From Enterobacter mori (GTDB lineage: Bacteria > Pseudomonadota > Gammaproteobacteria > Enterobacterales > Enterobacteriaceae), in contig NZ_CP104285.1 in assembly GCF_025244905.1 (NCBI RefSeq), positions 2,108,001-2,172,000 on the forward strand: a stretch of DNA of 64,000 nucleotides. Reading direction: 5' to 3'. The position numbers were made by a program, and so were the translations under genes. Under the pieces are notes generated by a model. The model had not been told where the DNA came from, made no database searches, and worked only from the letters and a program-made list of their open reading frames with translations. Positions 8,563 through 16,620 of the stretch are shown here, in pieces. Each line of letters opens with the position of its first letter. Within the stretch, counting starts at the first letter, position 1.

Positions 8563-9777
8563 ATGAAGATTGTCGGGGCTGAAGTCTTTGTCACCTGCCC
8601 AGGGCGTAACTTTGTCACCCTCAAAATCACCACTGACGAGGGGATCGTGGGTCTTGGCGACGCCACCCTGAACGGACGCGAACTCTCAGTGGCGTCTTAT
8701 TTGAAAGATCATCTGTGTCCGCAGCTGATTGGCCGCGATGCGCACCGCATCGAAGACATCTGGCAGTTTTTCTATAAAGGTGCTTACTGGCGTCGCGGCC
8801 CGGTCACCATGTCGGCCATCTCCGCTGTTGATATGGCGCTTTGGGATATCAAAGCGAAAGCGGCCAACATGCCGCTCTATCAGCTGCTGGGCGGCGCATC
8901 CCGTGAAGGGGTGATGGTCTACTGCCACACCACCGGGCACACCATTGACGACGTGCTGGAAGATTACGCCCGTCATAAAGAGATGGGCTTTAAGGCGATC
9001 CGCGTGCAGTGCGGCGTGCCGGGCATGAAAACCACCTACGGCATGTCCAAAGTGAAGGGCCTTGCCTACGAACCTGCCACCAAGGGCGACTGGCCAGAAG
9101 AGCAGCTCTGGTCCACGGAGAAATACCTCGATTTCACACCAAAGCTGTTCGACGCGGTGCGCAGTCAATTCGGTTTCAACGAACATCTCCTGCACGACAT
9201 GCACCATCGCCTGACGCCAATCGAAGCGGCGCGCTTCGGCAAAAGCATTGAAGAGTTCCGCATGTTCTGGATGGAAGACCCAACGCCTGCGGAAAATCAG
9301 GAATGCTTCCGCCTGATCCGCCAGCATACCGTCACGCCTATCGCAGTGGGTGAGGTGTTCAACAGCATCTGGGATTGTAAGCAGCTGATAGAAGAGCAGC
9401 TTATTGACTATATCCGCACCACAATCACTCATGCGGGCGGGATCACCGGGATGCGCCGCATTGCAGATTTCGCCTCGCTCTACCAGGTACGTACCGGCTC
9501 GCACGGACCGTCCGATCTGTCGCCAATATGTCACGCCGCCGCGCTGCATTTCGATCTGTGGGTGCCGAATTTCGGCGTGCAGGAATACATGGGCTACTCC
9601 GAGCAGATGCTGGACGTCTTCCCGCACAGCTGGCGCTTTGATAACGGCTATATGCATCCGGGCGACAAGCCAGGGCTGGGCATTGAGTTTGATGAAAAAC
9701 TGGCCGCGAAATACCCCTATGACCCGGCCTATCTGCCGGTGGCCCGTCTTGAAGACGGCACCCTGTGGAACTGGTAA
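8563..9777 (+). CDS. rspA: RspA, mannonate dehydratase (ManD) family enolase-superfamily enzyme
   Basis: A 404-residue member of the ManD subgroup. The metal ligands are Asp212 (LLHDMHHR, with His at 214-215), Glu238 (FWMEDP) and Glu264 (AVGEVFN). The family dehydrates D-mannonate and/or D-gluconate to 2-keto-3-deoxygluconate. RspA-type members linked to RspB are reported as low-efficiency enzymes whose pathway role is with L-gulonate or L-idonate. It heads the unidirectional cluster rspA-rspB-ydfJ-ydfI. A good AAGGAAAGG lies ahead of the ATG. E. coli RspA was first described as a starvation-sensing protein. Confidence 0.93.
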   Translation: MKIVGAEVFVTCPGRNFVTLKITTDEGIVGLGDATLNGRELSVASYLKDHLCPQLIGRDAHRIEDIWQFFYKGAYWRRGPVTMSAISAVDMALWDIKAKAANMPLYQLLGGASREGVMVYCHTTGHTIDDVLEDYARHKEMGFKAIRVQCGVPGMKTTYGMSKVKGLAYEPATKGDWPEEQLWSTEKYLDFTPKLFDAVRSQFGFNEHLLHDMHHRLTPIEAARFGKSIEEFRMFWMEDPTPAENQECFRLIRQHTVTPIAVGEVFNSIWDCKQLIEEQLIDYIRTTITHAGGITGMRRIADFASLYQVRTGSHGPSDLSPICHAAALHFDLWVPNFGVQEYMGYSEQMLDVFPHSWRFDNGYMHPGDKPGLGIEFDEKLAAKYPYDPAYLPVARLEDGTLWNW

Positions 9778-9791
9778 CCGAGGAGCAACTG

Positions 9792-10811
9792 ATGAAAAGC
9801 GTAGTGATTCAACAGCCGAACCAACTGGTGATTGAAGAGCGGCCACGCCCGGAGCCAGGCGCAGGGGAAGTCCGCGTCAAAATCATGCTGGCGGGGATTT
9901 GCGGTTCAGACAGCCATATCTATCGTGGACATAATCCGTTCGCGAAATATCCGCGCGTGATCGGCCACGAGTTCTTCGGTGTGGTTGACGCTGTGGGCGA
10001 GGGCATCGACAGCGCACGACTGGGTCAGCGCGTTTCGGTTGATCCGGTGATCAGTTGCGGACACTGCTACCCGTGTTCCGTCGGGAAACCGAACGTCTGC
10101 ACCTCGCTGGTGGTATTGGGCGTCCATCGCGACGGGGGCTTCAGCGAATATGCGGCAGTGCCCGCTAAAAATGCCTGGCCCATCCCGGATGCGATCCCGG
10201 ATAAACACGCCGTCATGGTTGAACCCTTCACCATTGCCGCCAACGTGACGGGGCAGGCAAAACCCACGGAACAGGACGTGGCGCTGATTTATGGCGCGGG
10301 CCCGATGGGGCTGGTCACCGTGCAGGCGCTGAAGGGTGTTTATAAGGTGAAGCAGGTTATCGTCGTCGACCGCATAGAAGAGCGGCTGGCAATGGCCCAG
10401 CGCAGCGGCGCGGACTGGGTCTTTAACAACGGCGAACAGTCGTTGCAGGCCGCGCTGGACGAAAAGGGTATCAAACCGACGTTAATCATTGATGCTGCCT
10501 GTCATCCGGCGATTTTACAGGAAGCCGTTACCCTGGCCTCTCCGGCGGCGCGTATTGTGCTGATGGGCTTCTCCAGCGAGCCGAGCCAGGTTGCGCAGCA
10601 GGGCATCACCGGCAAAGAGCTGGCGATCTTCTCCTCACGCCTCAATGCCAACAAATTCCCGGTCGTCATCGACTGGCTGAAGAAGGGGCTGATCGACCCG
10701 GAAAAACTGATCACCCATACCTTTGACTATCACCATGTAACAGACGCCATTGAACTGTTTGAGAAAGACCAGCGGCAGTGCTGCAAAGTCTTGCTCACGT
10801 TCGGCCAATAA
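9792..10811 (+). CDS. rspB: RspB, zinc-dependent medium-chain dehydrogenase
   Basis: A 339-residue medium-chain dehydrogenase. The catalytic zinc site is visible as C37 (AGICGSD) and H59-E60 (IGHEF). The structural zinc cysteines are in SCGHCYPCSVGKPNVC, and the NAD(P) motif is YGAGPMG. The ATG at 9792 follows AGGAG and gives the same length as E. coli RspB. Homologues act as L-gulonate 5-dehydrogenases making D-fructuronate, which the downstream YdfI could reduce to D-mannonate. It starts 15 bp after rspA and is surely co-transcribed. Confidence 0.92.
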   Translation: MKSVVIQQPNQLVIEERPRPEPGAGEVRVKIMLAGICGSDSHIYRGHNPFAKYPRVIGHEFFGVVDAVGEGIDSARLGQRVSVDPVISCGHCYPCSVGKPNVCTSLVVLGVHRDGGFSEYAAVPAKNAWPIPDAIPDKHAVMVEPFTIAANVTGQAKPTEQDVALIYGAGPMGLVTVQALKGVYKVKQVIVVDRIEERLAMAQRSGADWVFNNGEQSLQAALDEKGIKPTLIIDAACHPAILQEAVTLASPAARIVLMGFSSEPSQVAQQGITGKELAIFSSRLNANKFPVVIDWLKKGLIDPEKLITHTFDYHHVTDAIELFEKDQRQCCKVLLTFGQ

Positions 10812-10884
10812 TCATATACGCGGTTAAGAGCCTGCGCAGACAGGCTCTATGTGGTACGCATCTTACCTTTCAGAGATAGCCATT

Positions 10885-12264
10885 ATGACGCAAGCACAAC
10901 CTCAAAGAACCACCTCCGATCTGGTGAAAGCCGCCGTTTCCGGTTGGCTGGGCACCGCGCTGGAGTTTATGGATTTCCAGCTTTATTCGCTGGGTGCCGC
11001 CCTGGTATTCCACGAAATCTTCTTCCCGGAACAGTCTGCCGCGATGGCGCTGATTCTGGCGATGGGGACCTACGGCGCGGGCTATATCGCGCGTATCGTC
11101 GGGGCTTTCATCTTCGGCAGAATGGGTGACAGCATCGGCCGTAAAAAGGTGCTGTTCATTACCATCACCATGATGGGGATCTGCACCACGCTGATTGGCG
11201 TCCTGCCGACCTACGCGCAGATTGGGATTTTCGCGCCGGTCCTGCTGGTGACGCTGCGCATTATTCAGGGGCTGGGCGCTGGCGCGGAGATATCTGGCGC
11301 TGGCACGATGCTCGCGGAGTACGCTCCGAAGGGGAAACGCGGCATTATCTCCTCGCTGGTGGCGATGGGGACCAACTGCGGAACGCTGAGCGCAACGGCT
11401 ATCTGGGCTGTCATGTTCTTTGCCCTCGACCGTGAAGAACTTGTCGCCTGGGGCTGGCGCGTACCCTTCCTCGCCAGCGTCGTGGTGATGATCTTCGCCA
11501 TCTGGCTGCGTATGAATCTCAAAGAAAGCCCGGTCTTTGAGAAAGTGAACGACGCAGAAACTGTCGCTCCGGCGGCTGCCCAGGAAACCTCCCTGGGCGC
11601 GATGTTCAAAAGCAAATCCTTCTGGCTGGCAACCGGGCTGCGCTTCGGGCAGGCGGGTAACTCGGGTCTGATCCAGACGTTCCTGGCGGGCTATCTGGTA
11701 CAGACGCTGCTGTTCGATAAGGCAATTCCCACCGATGCACTGATGATTAGCTCTGTCCTCGGGTTCATCACCATACCTCTGTTGGGCTGGCTGTCTGACA
11801 AGGTAGGGCGTCGGCTGCCGTACATCATCGTTAACACCTCAGCCATTCTCCTGGCTTACCCCATGCTGTCGATTATCGTCGATAAGAGCTACGCGCCGGG
11901 GACGATCATGCTTTCCATTATTGTCATTCATAATATTTCGGTACTGGGGCTGTTCGCGCTGGAAAACATCACCATGGCTGAGATGTTTGGCTCACGTAAT
12001 CGCTTTACCCGCATGGCTATCTCCAAAGAGGCGGGCGGGCTGGTGGCGGTGGGCTTTGGTCCGGTACTGGCGGGGATCTTCTGTAACATGACCGGATCCT
12101 GGTGGCCGATTGTCGCCATGCTGGTTGCCTATTCCGTGATTGGGCTGGTCTCGGCAATCCTGATGCCGGAAGTGCGTGACCGTGATTTGAGCGCGGCAGA
12201 AGATGCGGCGGAAGCGCCGCGGCACGAATCAGTTGGCTATGGCGCACTCTCGTCACGACGCTAA
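10885..12264 (+). CDS. ydfJ: YdfJ, MFS metabolite:H+ symporter
   Basis: A 12-helix major facilitator of the metabolite:H+ symport type, very close to E. coli YdfJ. The first-loop signature is GRMGDSIGRKK, and the later loops include DKVGRRLPY. The start chosen is ATG 10885 (MTQAQPQRTTSD), 12 codons inside a longer open frame, giving 459 residues. It probably brings in the sugar acid used by RspA, RspB and YdfI; the substrate is inferred from context only. It lies 73 bp after rspB in the same direction. Confidence 0.9.
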   Translation: MTQAQPQRTTSDLVKAAVSGWLGTALEFMDFQLYSLGAALVFHEIFFPEQSAAMALILAMGTYGAGYIARIVGAFIFGRMGDSIGRKKVLFITITMMGICTTLIGVLPTYAQIGIFAPVLLVTLRIIQGLGAGAEISGAGTMLAEYAPKGKRGIISSLVAMGTNCGTLSATAIWAVMFFALDREELVAWGWRVPFLASVVVMIFAIWLRMNLKESPVFEKVNDAETVAPAAAQETSLGAMFKSKSFWLATGLRFGQAGNSGLIQTFLAGYLVQTLLFDKAIPTDALMISSVLGFITIPLLGWLSDKVGRRLPYIIVNTSAILLAYPMLSIIVDKSYAPGTIMLSIIVIHNISVLGLFALENITMAEMFGSRNRFTRMAISKEAGGLVAVGFGPVLAGIFCNMTGSWWPIVAMLVAYSVIGLVSAILMPEVRDRDLSAAEDAAEAPRHESVGYGALSSRR

Positions 12265-12371
12265 TGGTTTATATCCTGAGTGACTTATCACATAACTTTT
12301 CGAACGTGTCACACCACATGGACAAAAGTTAATATAAATCAATATCTGAAATTGAAGTATCAGTATGGTTG

Positions 12372-12402
12372 ATGGCAGTTATTTTTTTACCCCAACTGCC
12401 AT
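12372..12402. repeat. Hairpin I between ydfJ and ydfI
   Basis: Perfect 9-bp arms ATGGCAGTT and AACTGCCAT enclose a 13-nt loop that includes a run of seven T. It may be an operator or an RNA element. See the finding for the whole spacer. Confidence 0.5.
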
Positions 12403-12424
12403 TCTAGTTGGTGTAGTCAGCAGG

Positions 12425-12454
12425 CGCTGCCGCTTCGAAAGGAGAGCGGCAGCG
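12425..12454 (+). promoter_or_regulatory. Hairpin II ahead of ydfI with AAAGGAG in the loop
   Basis: Perfect 10-bp GC-rich arms CGCTGCCGCT and AGCGGCAGCG present the loop TCGAAAGGAG, which contains a Shine-Dalgarno-like sequence. It lies 35 nt before the ydfI ATG and has no T-run. It is either an mRNA 5' stabiliser or a translational control element in the intercistronic region. Confidence 0.5.
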
Positions 12455-12488
12455 GATCGCAGCTTTCATTAATTAACGAGTCTCAATC

Positions 12489-13952
12489 ATGGAAAACCGG
12501 TTATTACAGGCGAAAGCGACGCTGCCTCAGTACGATCGCGGCAGCCTCAAGGCGCGCATTGTTCATTTAGGGTTTGGCGCATTTCACCGTGCGCATCAGG
12601 CCGTTTATACCGATATTCTTGCGGCTGAACACGGCAGCGACTGGGGATACTGCGAAGTGAATCTGATTGGTGGCGAACAGCAAATTGCCGATCTCAATGC
12701 GCAGGATAACCTCTACACCGTCGCGGAGATGTCTGCCGATGCATGGACATCGCGCGTCGTCGGCGTGGTCAAAAAAGCACTGCACGCGCAGGTTGATGGG
12801 CTGGAAACCGTGCTGGCGGCGATGTGTGAACCTCAGGTCGCGATTGTCTCCCTGACCATCACCGAGAAAGGATACTGCCACTCCCCGGCGACCGGACAAC
12901 TGATGCTCGATCATCCGTTAATCGTCGCTGACCTGGAAAACCCGCTTCAGCCGAAATCTGCCCCTGGCGTCGTGGTTGAAGCACTGGCGCGTCGTAAAGC
13001 GGCAGGTTTGCCTGCTTTCAGCGTAATGTCCTGCGATAACATGCCGGAGAATGGTCACGTCATGCGTAACGTAACCTGCGCCTACGCGCGTGCCGTAGAC
13101 GGCGAACTGGCGGACTGGATAGAAGCTAACGTCACCTTCCCGTCAACGATGGTGGATCGCATTGTGCCTGCAGTAACCGCCGATACGTTGGATAAAATCG
13201 AGCAGCTGACCGGCGTGCGCGATCCGGCGGGCGTGGCCTGCGAGCCGTTCCGCCAGTGGGTTATCGAAGATAACTTTGTAGCTGGGCGTCCGCAGTGGGA
13301 AAAAGCAGGTGCCGAGCTGGTTGCAGATGTCATCCCGTTCGAAGAGATGAAGCTGCGTATGCTCAACGGCAGCCACTCGTTCCTGGCCTATCTCGGCTAT
13401 CTGGCAGGGTATCAGCACATCACCGACTGCATGGAAGATGAAAACTACCGCGCAGCCGCGCACGCGCTGATGCTAAAAGAGCAGGCTCCCACGCTAAAAG
13501 TGAAAGGTGTCGATTTAGGCCACTATGCTGACCTGCTGATTGCGCGCTACAGCAACCCGGCACTGCGTCACCGCACCTGGCAGATCGCGATGGACGGCAG
13601 CCAGAAGCTCCCGCAACGTATGCTGGACTCCGTGCGCTGGCATCTGGTGCACCGGAAGCCTTTCCCGCTGCTGGCGCTGGGCGTGGCTGGCTGGATGCGT
13701 TACGTTGGCGGTGTGGACGAGCAGGGTGATGCCATTGAGGTGAGCGACCCGCAGCTGGCGGTGATTCAGGCGGCAGTAAAGGGAAGCGCAGAGGGGCAAA
13801 GTCGCGTTAAGGCGCTGCTGGGCATTGAAGCCATTTTTGGAAACGAACTTCCGCAGGATGCCGTGTTTGTGAATGCGGTGATGGAGGCCTATCAGACGCT
13901 GCTGCAGAAAGGGGCAAAAGCCACAGTGGCACAGTACGCGGTTCAACCGTAA
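12489..13952 (+). CDS. ydfI: YdfI, mannitol dehydrogenase family (D-mannonate/fructuronate oxidoreductase-like)
   Basis: A 487-residue polyol-specific long-chain dehydrogenase. The N-terminal NAD-binding segment [17 protein letters not shown] (about 25-41) and the catalytic segment [19 protein letters not shown], with the family Lys/Asn/His region, are present. It resembles UxuB and RspD-type D-mannonate oxidoreductases, which interconvert D-fructuronate and D-mannonate with NAD(H). Together with RspB (gulonate to fructuronate) and RspA (mannonate to KDG) it would complete a short route into 2-keto-3-deoxygluconate (inference). It follows ydfJ after a 224-bp structured spacer. Confidence 0.9.
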   Translation: MENRLLQAKATLPQYDRGSLKARIVHLGFGAFHRAHQAVYTDILAAEHGSDWGYCEVNLIGGEQQIADLNAQDNLYTVAEMSADAWTSRVVGVVKKALHAQVDGLETVLAAMCEPQVAIVSLTITEKGYCHSPATGQLMLDHPLIVADLENPLQPKSAPGVVVEALARRKAAGLPAFSVMSCDNMPENGHVMRNVTCAYARAVDGELADWIEANVTFPSTMVDRIVPAVTADTLDKIEQLTGVRDPAGVACEPFRQWVIEDNFVAGRPQWEKAGAELVADVIPFEEMKLRMLNGSHSFLAYLGYLAGYQHITDCMEDENYRAAAHALMLKEQAPTLKVKGVDLGHYADLLIARYSNPALRHRTWQIAMDGSQKLPQRMLDSVRWHLVHRKPFPLLALGVAGWMRYVGGVDEQGDAIEVSDPQLAVIQAAVKGSAEGQSRVKALLGIEAIFGNELPQDAVFVNAVMEAYQTLLQKGAKATVAQYAVQP

Positions 13953-13957
13953 TTTAT

Positions 13958-13985
13958 TTCATGCCGCCGCTGGCGGCGGCATGAA
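13958..13985. terminator. Convergent terminator-like hairpin between ydfI and ydfZ
   Basis: The arms CATGCCGCC and GGCGGCATG (9 bp, 6-nt loop) lie exactly between convergent stop codons. A weak AT-rich flank lies on the left. Confidence 0.6.
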
Positions 13986-13994
13986 CCTGCACGT

Positions 13995-14198
13995 TTAGTG
14001 CATTCCCAGACGAATCAGTTCGATCGGTTCGTACCTACCTTCACTTCCTTCCACTTCAACCGTTTTGCTGCGTCGCACCTGCGCAGCGTCCAGCCCCTCG
14101 CTGTGAATCGCTTTAATCACGCCGGTGCGGCCGGTGCCGCTAATCATGACCCGGCTGCCGGTGGTAATGGCGTTACGGTTACGGTCGTATGTCATCAT
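13995..14198 (-). CDS. ydfZ: YdfZ family small protein lacking the cysteine
   Basis: A 67-residue protein aligning end to end with E. coli YdfZ ([16 protein letters not shown]... ELIRLGM). E. coli YdfZ was recovered as a selenium-binding protein and, as I recall, has one cysteine near residue 52. The equivalent residue here is Ser52 (VEGSEGRYE), and the whole protein has no Cys. The structural role, probably a small beta-barrel/KOW-like fold, may be kept while selenium binding is lost. AGGAG precedes the ATG. An FNR-like site lies upstream in the spacer shared with the Usp gene. Confidence 0.88.
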   Translation of the reverse strand: MMTYDRNRNAITTGSRVMISGTGRTGVIKAIHSEGLDAAQVRRSKTVEVEGSEGRYEPIELIRLGMH

Positions 14199-14297
14199 GG
14201 TATTTTCTCCTCTCTTACTCTTCGCAACGGCGCTATTTTACCTTCTGCCGTTCACGGGCATTATTAATACGCCTCTCGCCGCCTACATTATTTGCTT

Positions 14298-14311
14298 TTG
14301 ATCAAGGTCAC
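14298..14311. promoter_or_regulatory. FNR-like site between ydfZ and uspG-like gene
   Basis: TTGATCAAGGTCAC matches the FNR consensus TTGAT-N4-ATCAA at 8 of 10 defined positions. It lies in the 288-bp divergent spacer, where both neighbours belong to families known to be induced without oxygen. Confidence 0.5.
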
Positions 14312-14486
14312 ACTTTTTTTATCCTGTGTGTAGCCCGTTGACGGTTCCGGACGGTAATTTACAAAGGCGACAATTATTTTCCTTAATGGATAATTTCACC
14401 CTGCAAGCGTTGAGGGTTTGTTTATATTGCCAATGGCACTCTTGAGTCAGGAAATAATCCTCTCATCGGAATAAGGAGTCAGGCTT

Positions 14487-14918
14487 ATGTACAAGAAAAT
14501 ATTGATGCCTGTAGATGTGTTTGAAATGGACTTGAGCGATAAAGCGGTTCGCCACGCGGCCAACCTGGCAAAAGCCGAAGGCGCGTCGATTACCCTGGTC
14601 AACATTCTGCCTAACAGCAGCCGCTCGCTGCTGCGCGGGTTCAACGCGGACATAAAGAAGTTTGAAGAGTATATGACCGCAGAGTCTGAGAAAAAAATGA
14701 CGGCGTTAAAGCGGCTCTTCGATATTTCGCCGAATGATATTCACTGTAAAGTGTGCTTTGGCAACGTACGTGATGAAATTATCAAGCTCAGCAAAGAAGG
14801 AGGGTATGACGTTATTGTCATCGGGTCGAAAAACCCAAGCATCACAACCCATCTGCTGGGGTCAAATGCGGAGTCTATTCTACGCTACGCCACGATTCCG
14901 GTATTAGTCGTTCGCTAA
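14487..14918 (+). CDS. Universal stress protein, UspG-like
   Basis: A 143-residue UspA-fold protein. The N-terminus MYKKILMPVDVFEMDLSDKAVRHA closely resembles E. coli UspG. The ATP-binding signature is G-x2-G-x9-G-S/T-type, seen here in VIGSKNPSITTHLLGSNAESILRYATIPVLVVR, consistent with the nucleotide-binding Usp class. These are cytoplasmic stress proteins. AAGGAG lies before the ATG. A second, UspF-like copy is at 18743. It is convergent with rspR, with a hairpin between. Confidence 0.88.
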   Translation: MYKKILMPVDVFEMDLSDKAVRHAANLAKAEGASITLVNILPNSSRSLLRGFNADIKKFEEYMTAESEKKMTALKRLFDISPNDIHCKVCFGNVRDEIIKLSKEGGYDVIVIGSKNPSITTHLLGSNAESILRYATIPVLVVR

Positions 14919-14925
14919 TCACATC

Positions 14926-14950
14926 GCCGCACCCGAAAGGTGGCGGCGAA
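14926..14950. terminator. Hairpin between usp and rspR
   Basis: CGCCGCACC and GGTGGCGGCG pair with one bulge around a CGAAA loop between convergent genes. It is probably a bidirectional terminator or stabiliser. Confidence 0.5.
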
Positions 14951-14952
14951 TA

Positions 14953-15639
14953 TTACTCTTCGCTAAACCACTCGCTATTTTCCTGCCGAATGAGCTGTAC
15001 CGATTCGCTAATTTCCTGCAGATGCAGCGTCATCGCGTTTTCCACGCCGTCCGCGTCGCGCTTTTGCAGCGCGCTGAAAATATCATGGTGCTGGCGGAGC
15101 AGCATTTCCGGCGGGGAGACATGGTCAAGGCTCATGTAGCGCACGCGGTCGATGGTGGCTTTGATGTTTTCGATGGTATCCCACGCCAGCTGACAATCCG
15201 CAATTTGCGCCAGTCTCTGATGAAACTCGTCATCAAGCTGGAAGAAGTCGTTGAGCTGCTTACGGTCAATCGCAATACGTTGCTGATGGAGGTTTTGCTC
15301 CAACAGGTAACACTGGTTGTCATCGATAAGCGCTGCGGCGCGACGTGCCACTGCGCACTCAATAGCCTGTCGGACGAAACAGCCATTACGGACTTGTGAA
15401 AGGGAAATCTTATTCACATAGCTGCCGCGCTGGGGGCGGATCTGAATCAGGCCATTTTCAGCAAGTTTGATAAACGCCTCGCGCACCGGCTGACGGGAAA
15501 CGTCAAAACGCACCGAGACCTCTTTTTCAGAGAGCGGCGTTCCCGGCGGGATCAGGCAGTGGACGATATCGCGTCGTAAAATACGATAAATTTGCTGGTT
15601 AACGGGCTGGGTAGGATTGAGTTGCGATTCAGCGGCCAT
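14953..15639 (-). CDS. rspR: GntR/FadR-type regulator RspR (YdfH)
   Basis: A 228-residue regulator. An N-terminal winged helix (residues about 15-80: [45 protein letters not shown]) is followed by an all-helical FCD effector domain with the acidic/His metal-ligand pattern ([13 protein letters not shown]). In E. coli RspR represses the rspAB operon. Here it is separated from rspA by six kilobases but still sits beside ydfG, as in E. coli. The likely ligand is a sugar acid. A sequence ATGGTAGT occurs both upstream of rspR and upstream of rspA. Confidence 0.9.
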   Translation of the reverse strand: MAAESQLNPTQPVNQQIYRILRRDIVHCLIPPGTPLSEKEVSVRFDVSRQPVREAFIKLAENGLIQIRPQRGSYVNKISLSQVRNGCFVRQAIECAVARRAAALIDDNQCYLLEQNLHQQRIAIDRKQLNDFFQLDDEFHQRLAQIADCQLAWDTIENIKATIDRVRYMSLDHVSPPEMLLRQHHDIFSALQKRDADGVENAMTLHLQEISESVQLIRQENSEWFSEE

Positions 15640-15702
15640 GGGTTGTGATTTCTCAGAGAGTTAACCTGAACATACTACCATTCTTTTGCCAGCCATCACA
15701 TA

Positions 15703-15720
15703 CCCGGCCCGCAGGCCGGG
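15703..15720. terminator. GC hairpin downstream of ydfG
   Basis: CCCGGCC-CGCA-GGCCGGG, a 7-bp perfect stem, lies just after the ydfG stop (minus strand) and upstream of rspR. No U-run follows. Confidence 0.45.
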
Positions 15721-15730
15721 AAGGGCGTAA

Positions 15731-16477
15731 TTAGCCTCTATGGACGCTAAGTCCGGCAAAGCTCTGGCTGACTGGCATCATTTCAACGGTGTTGATGTTG
15801 ACGTGTTTTGGCAGCGTCGCCACCCACCAGACGGTTTCAGTAATGTCTTCTGGCGTCAGGGCATTGGCGTTTTCGTAAGTTTTGTCCGCTTTCGCGTCAT
15901 CGCCTTTAAAACGCACGTTCGAGAACTCGGTCCCACCCACCAGACCTGGCTCGATATCGGTGACGCGAATGGCGGTGCCGTGCAGGTCGGTGCGCAGGTT
16001 AAGGCTGAACTGACGCACAAACGCTTTCGTCGCGCCATAGACGTTGCCGCCCGCGTAAGGCCAGCTCCCGGCAGTCGAGCCGATGTTGATGATGTGACCG
16101 CGGTTGCGCTCGACCATACCCGGCAGCACGGCGCGGGTCATATACACCAGCCCTTTGTTGTTGGTGTCGATCATGTTTTCCCAGTCTTCAACGCTGGCTT
16201 TGTGGGCGGGCTCCATGCCCAGCGCCAGACCGGCATTGTTAACCAGCACGTCGATGGCGCGCCATTCTGCTGGCAGATTAGCAATCATCTCTTCAATAGC
16301 CGCGCGGTTACGCACGTCCAGCTGTGCGGTCAGGATGCTGTCGCCTAATTCGTCTTTCAGCTCCTGCAGGCGCTCCTGACGGCGACCGGTCGCAATCACC
16401 TTGTGTCCGTTGGCGACGAAGCGACGCGTGATGCTTTCACCAAAACCCGCTGTCGCCCCGGTAACTAAAATAATCAT
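15731..16477 (-). CDS. ydfG: YdfG, NADP-dependent 3-hydroxy acid dehydrogenase
   Basis: A 248-residue short-chain dehydrogenase nearly identical to E. coli YdfG. It has the Rossmann motif VTGATAGFGE, the Ser of NIGSTAGSWPYAGGNVYGATKAF and the catalytic Tyr-x3-Lys. The enzyme oxidises serine, allo-threonine and 3-hydroxy acids with NADP, and also reduces malonic semialdehyde in the Rut pyrimidine pathway. The frame extends five codons further to a TTG, but ATG 16477 gives the E. coli length and lies behind GAGG. It is divergent from dcp. Confidence 0.95.
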   Translation of the reverse strand: MIILVTGATAGFGESITRRFVANGHKVIATGRRQERLQELKDELGDSILTAQLDVRNRAAIEEMIANLPAEWRAIDVLVNNAGLALGMEPAHKASVEDWENMIDTNNKGLVYMTRAVLPGMVERNRGHIINIGSTAGSWPYAGGNVYGATKAFVRQFSLNLRTDLHGTAIRVTDIEPGLVGGTEFSNVRFKGDDAKADKTYENANALTPEDITETVWWVATLPKHVNINTVEMMPVSQSFAGLSVHRG

Positions 16478-16620
16478 CTCACTGTTCCTCAACGCTTTTT
16501 GTGTTGTATTAACATAGCACGCTCTAAGGCGCGCCGTTAAGGCAACATTTGTATGACGTCATTGCAGACCGGGGCTGCCTGTCCTACTCTGGGGAGATAT
16601 ACCGTTCTCAGGAGTGAAAG

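Noticed and set aside
8686-9846. Long open frame (386 codons) opposite rspA
   Set aside because: It is the antisense shadow of a GC-rich conserved gene; it has no family motifs, while the sense frame is an unmistakable ManD enzyme.
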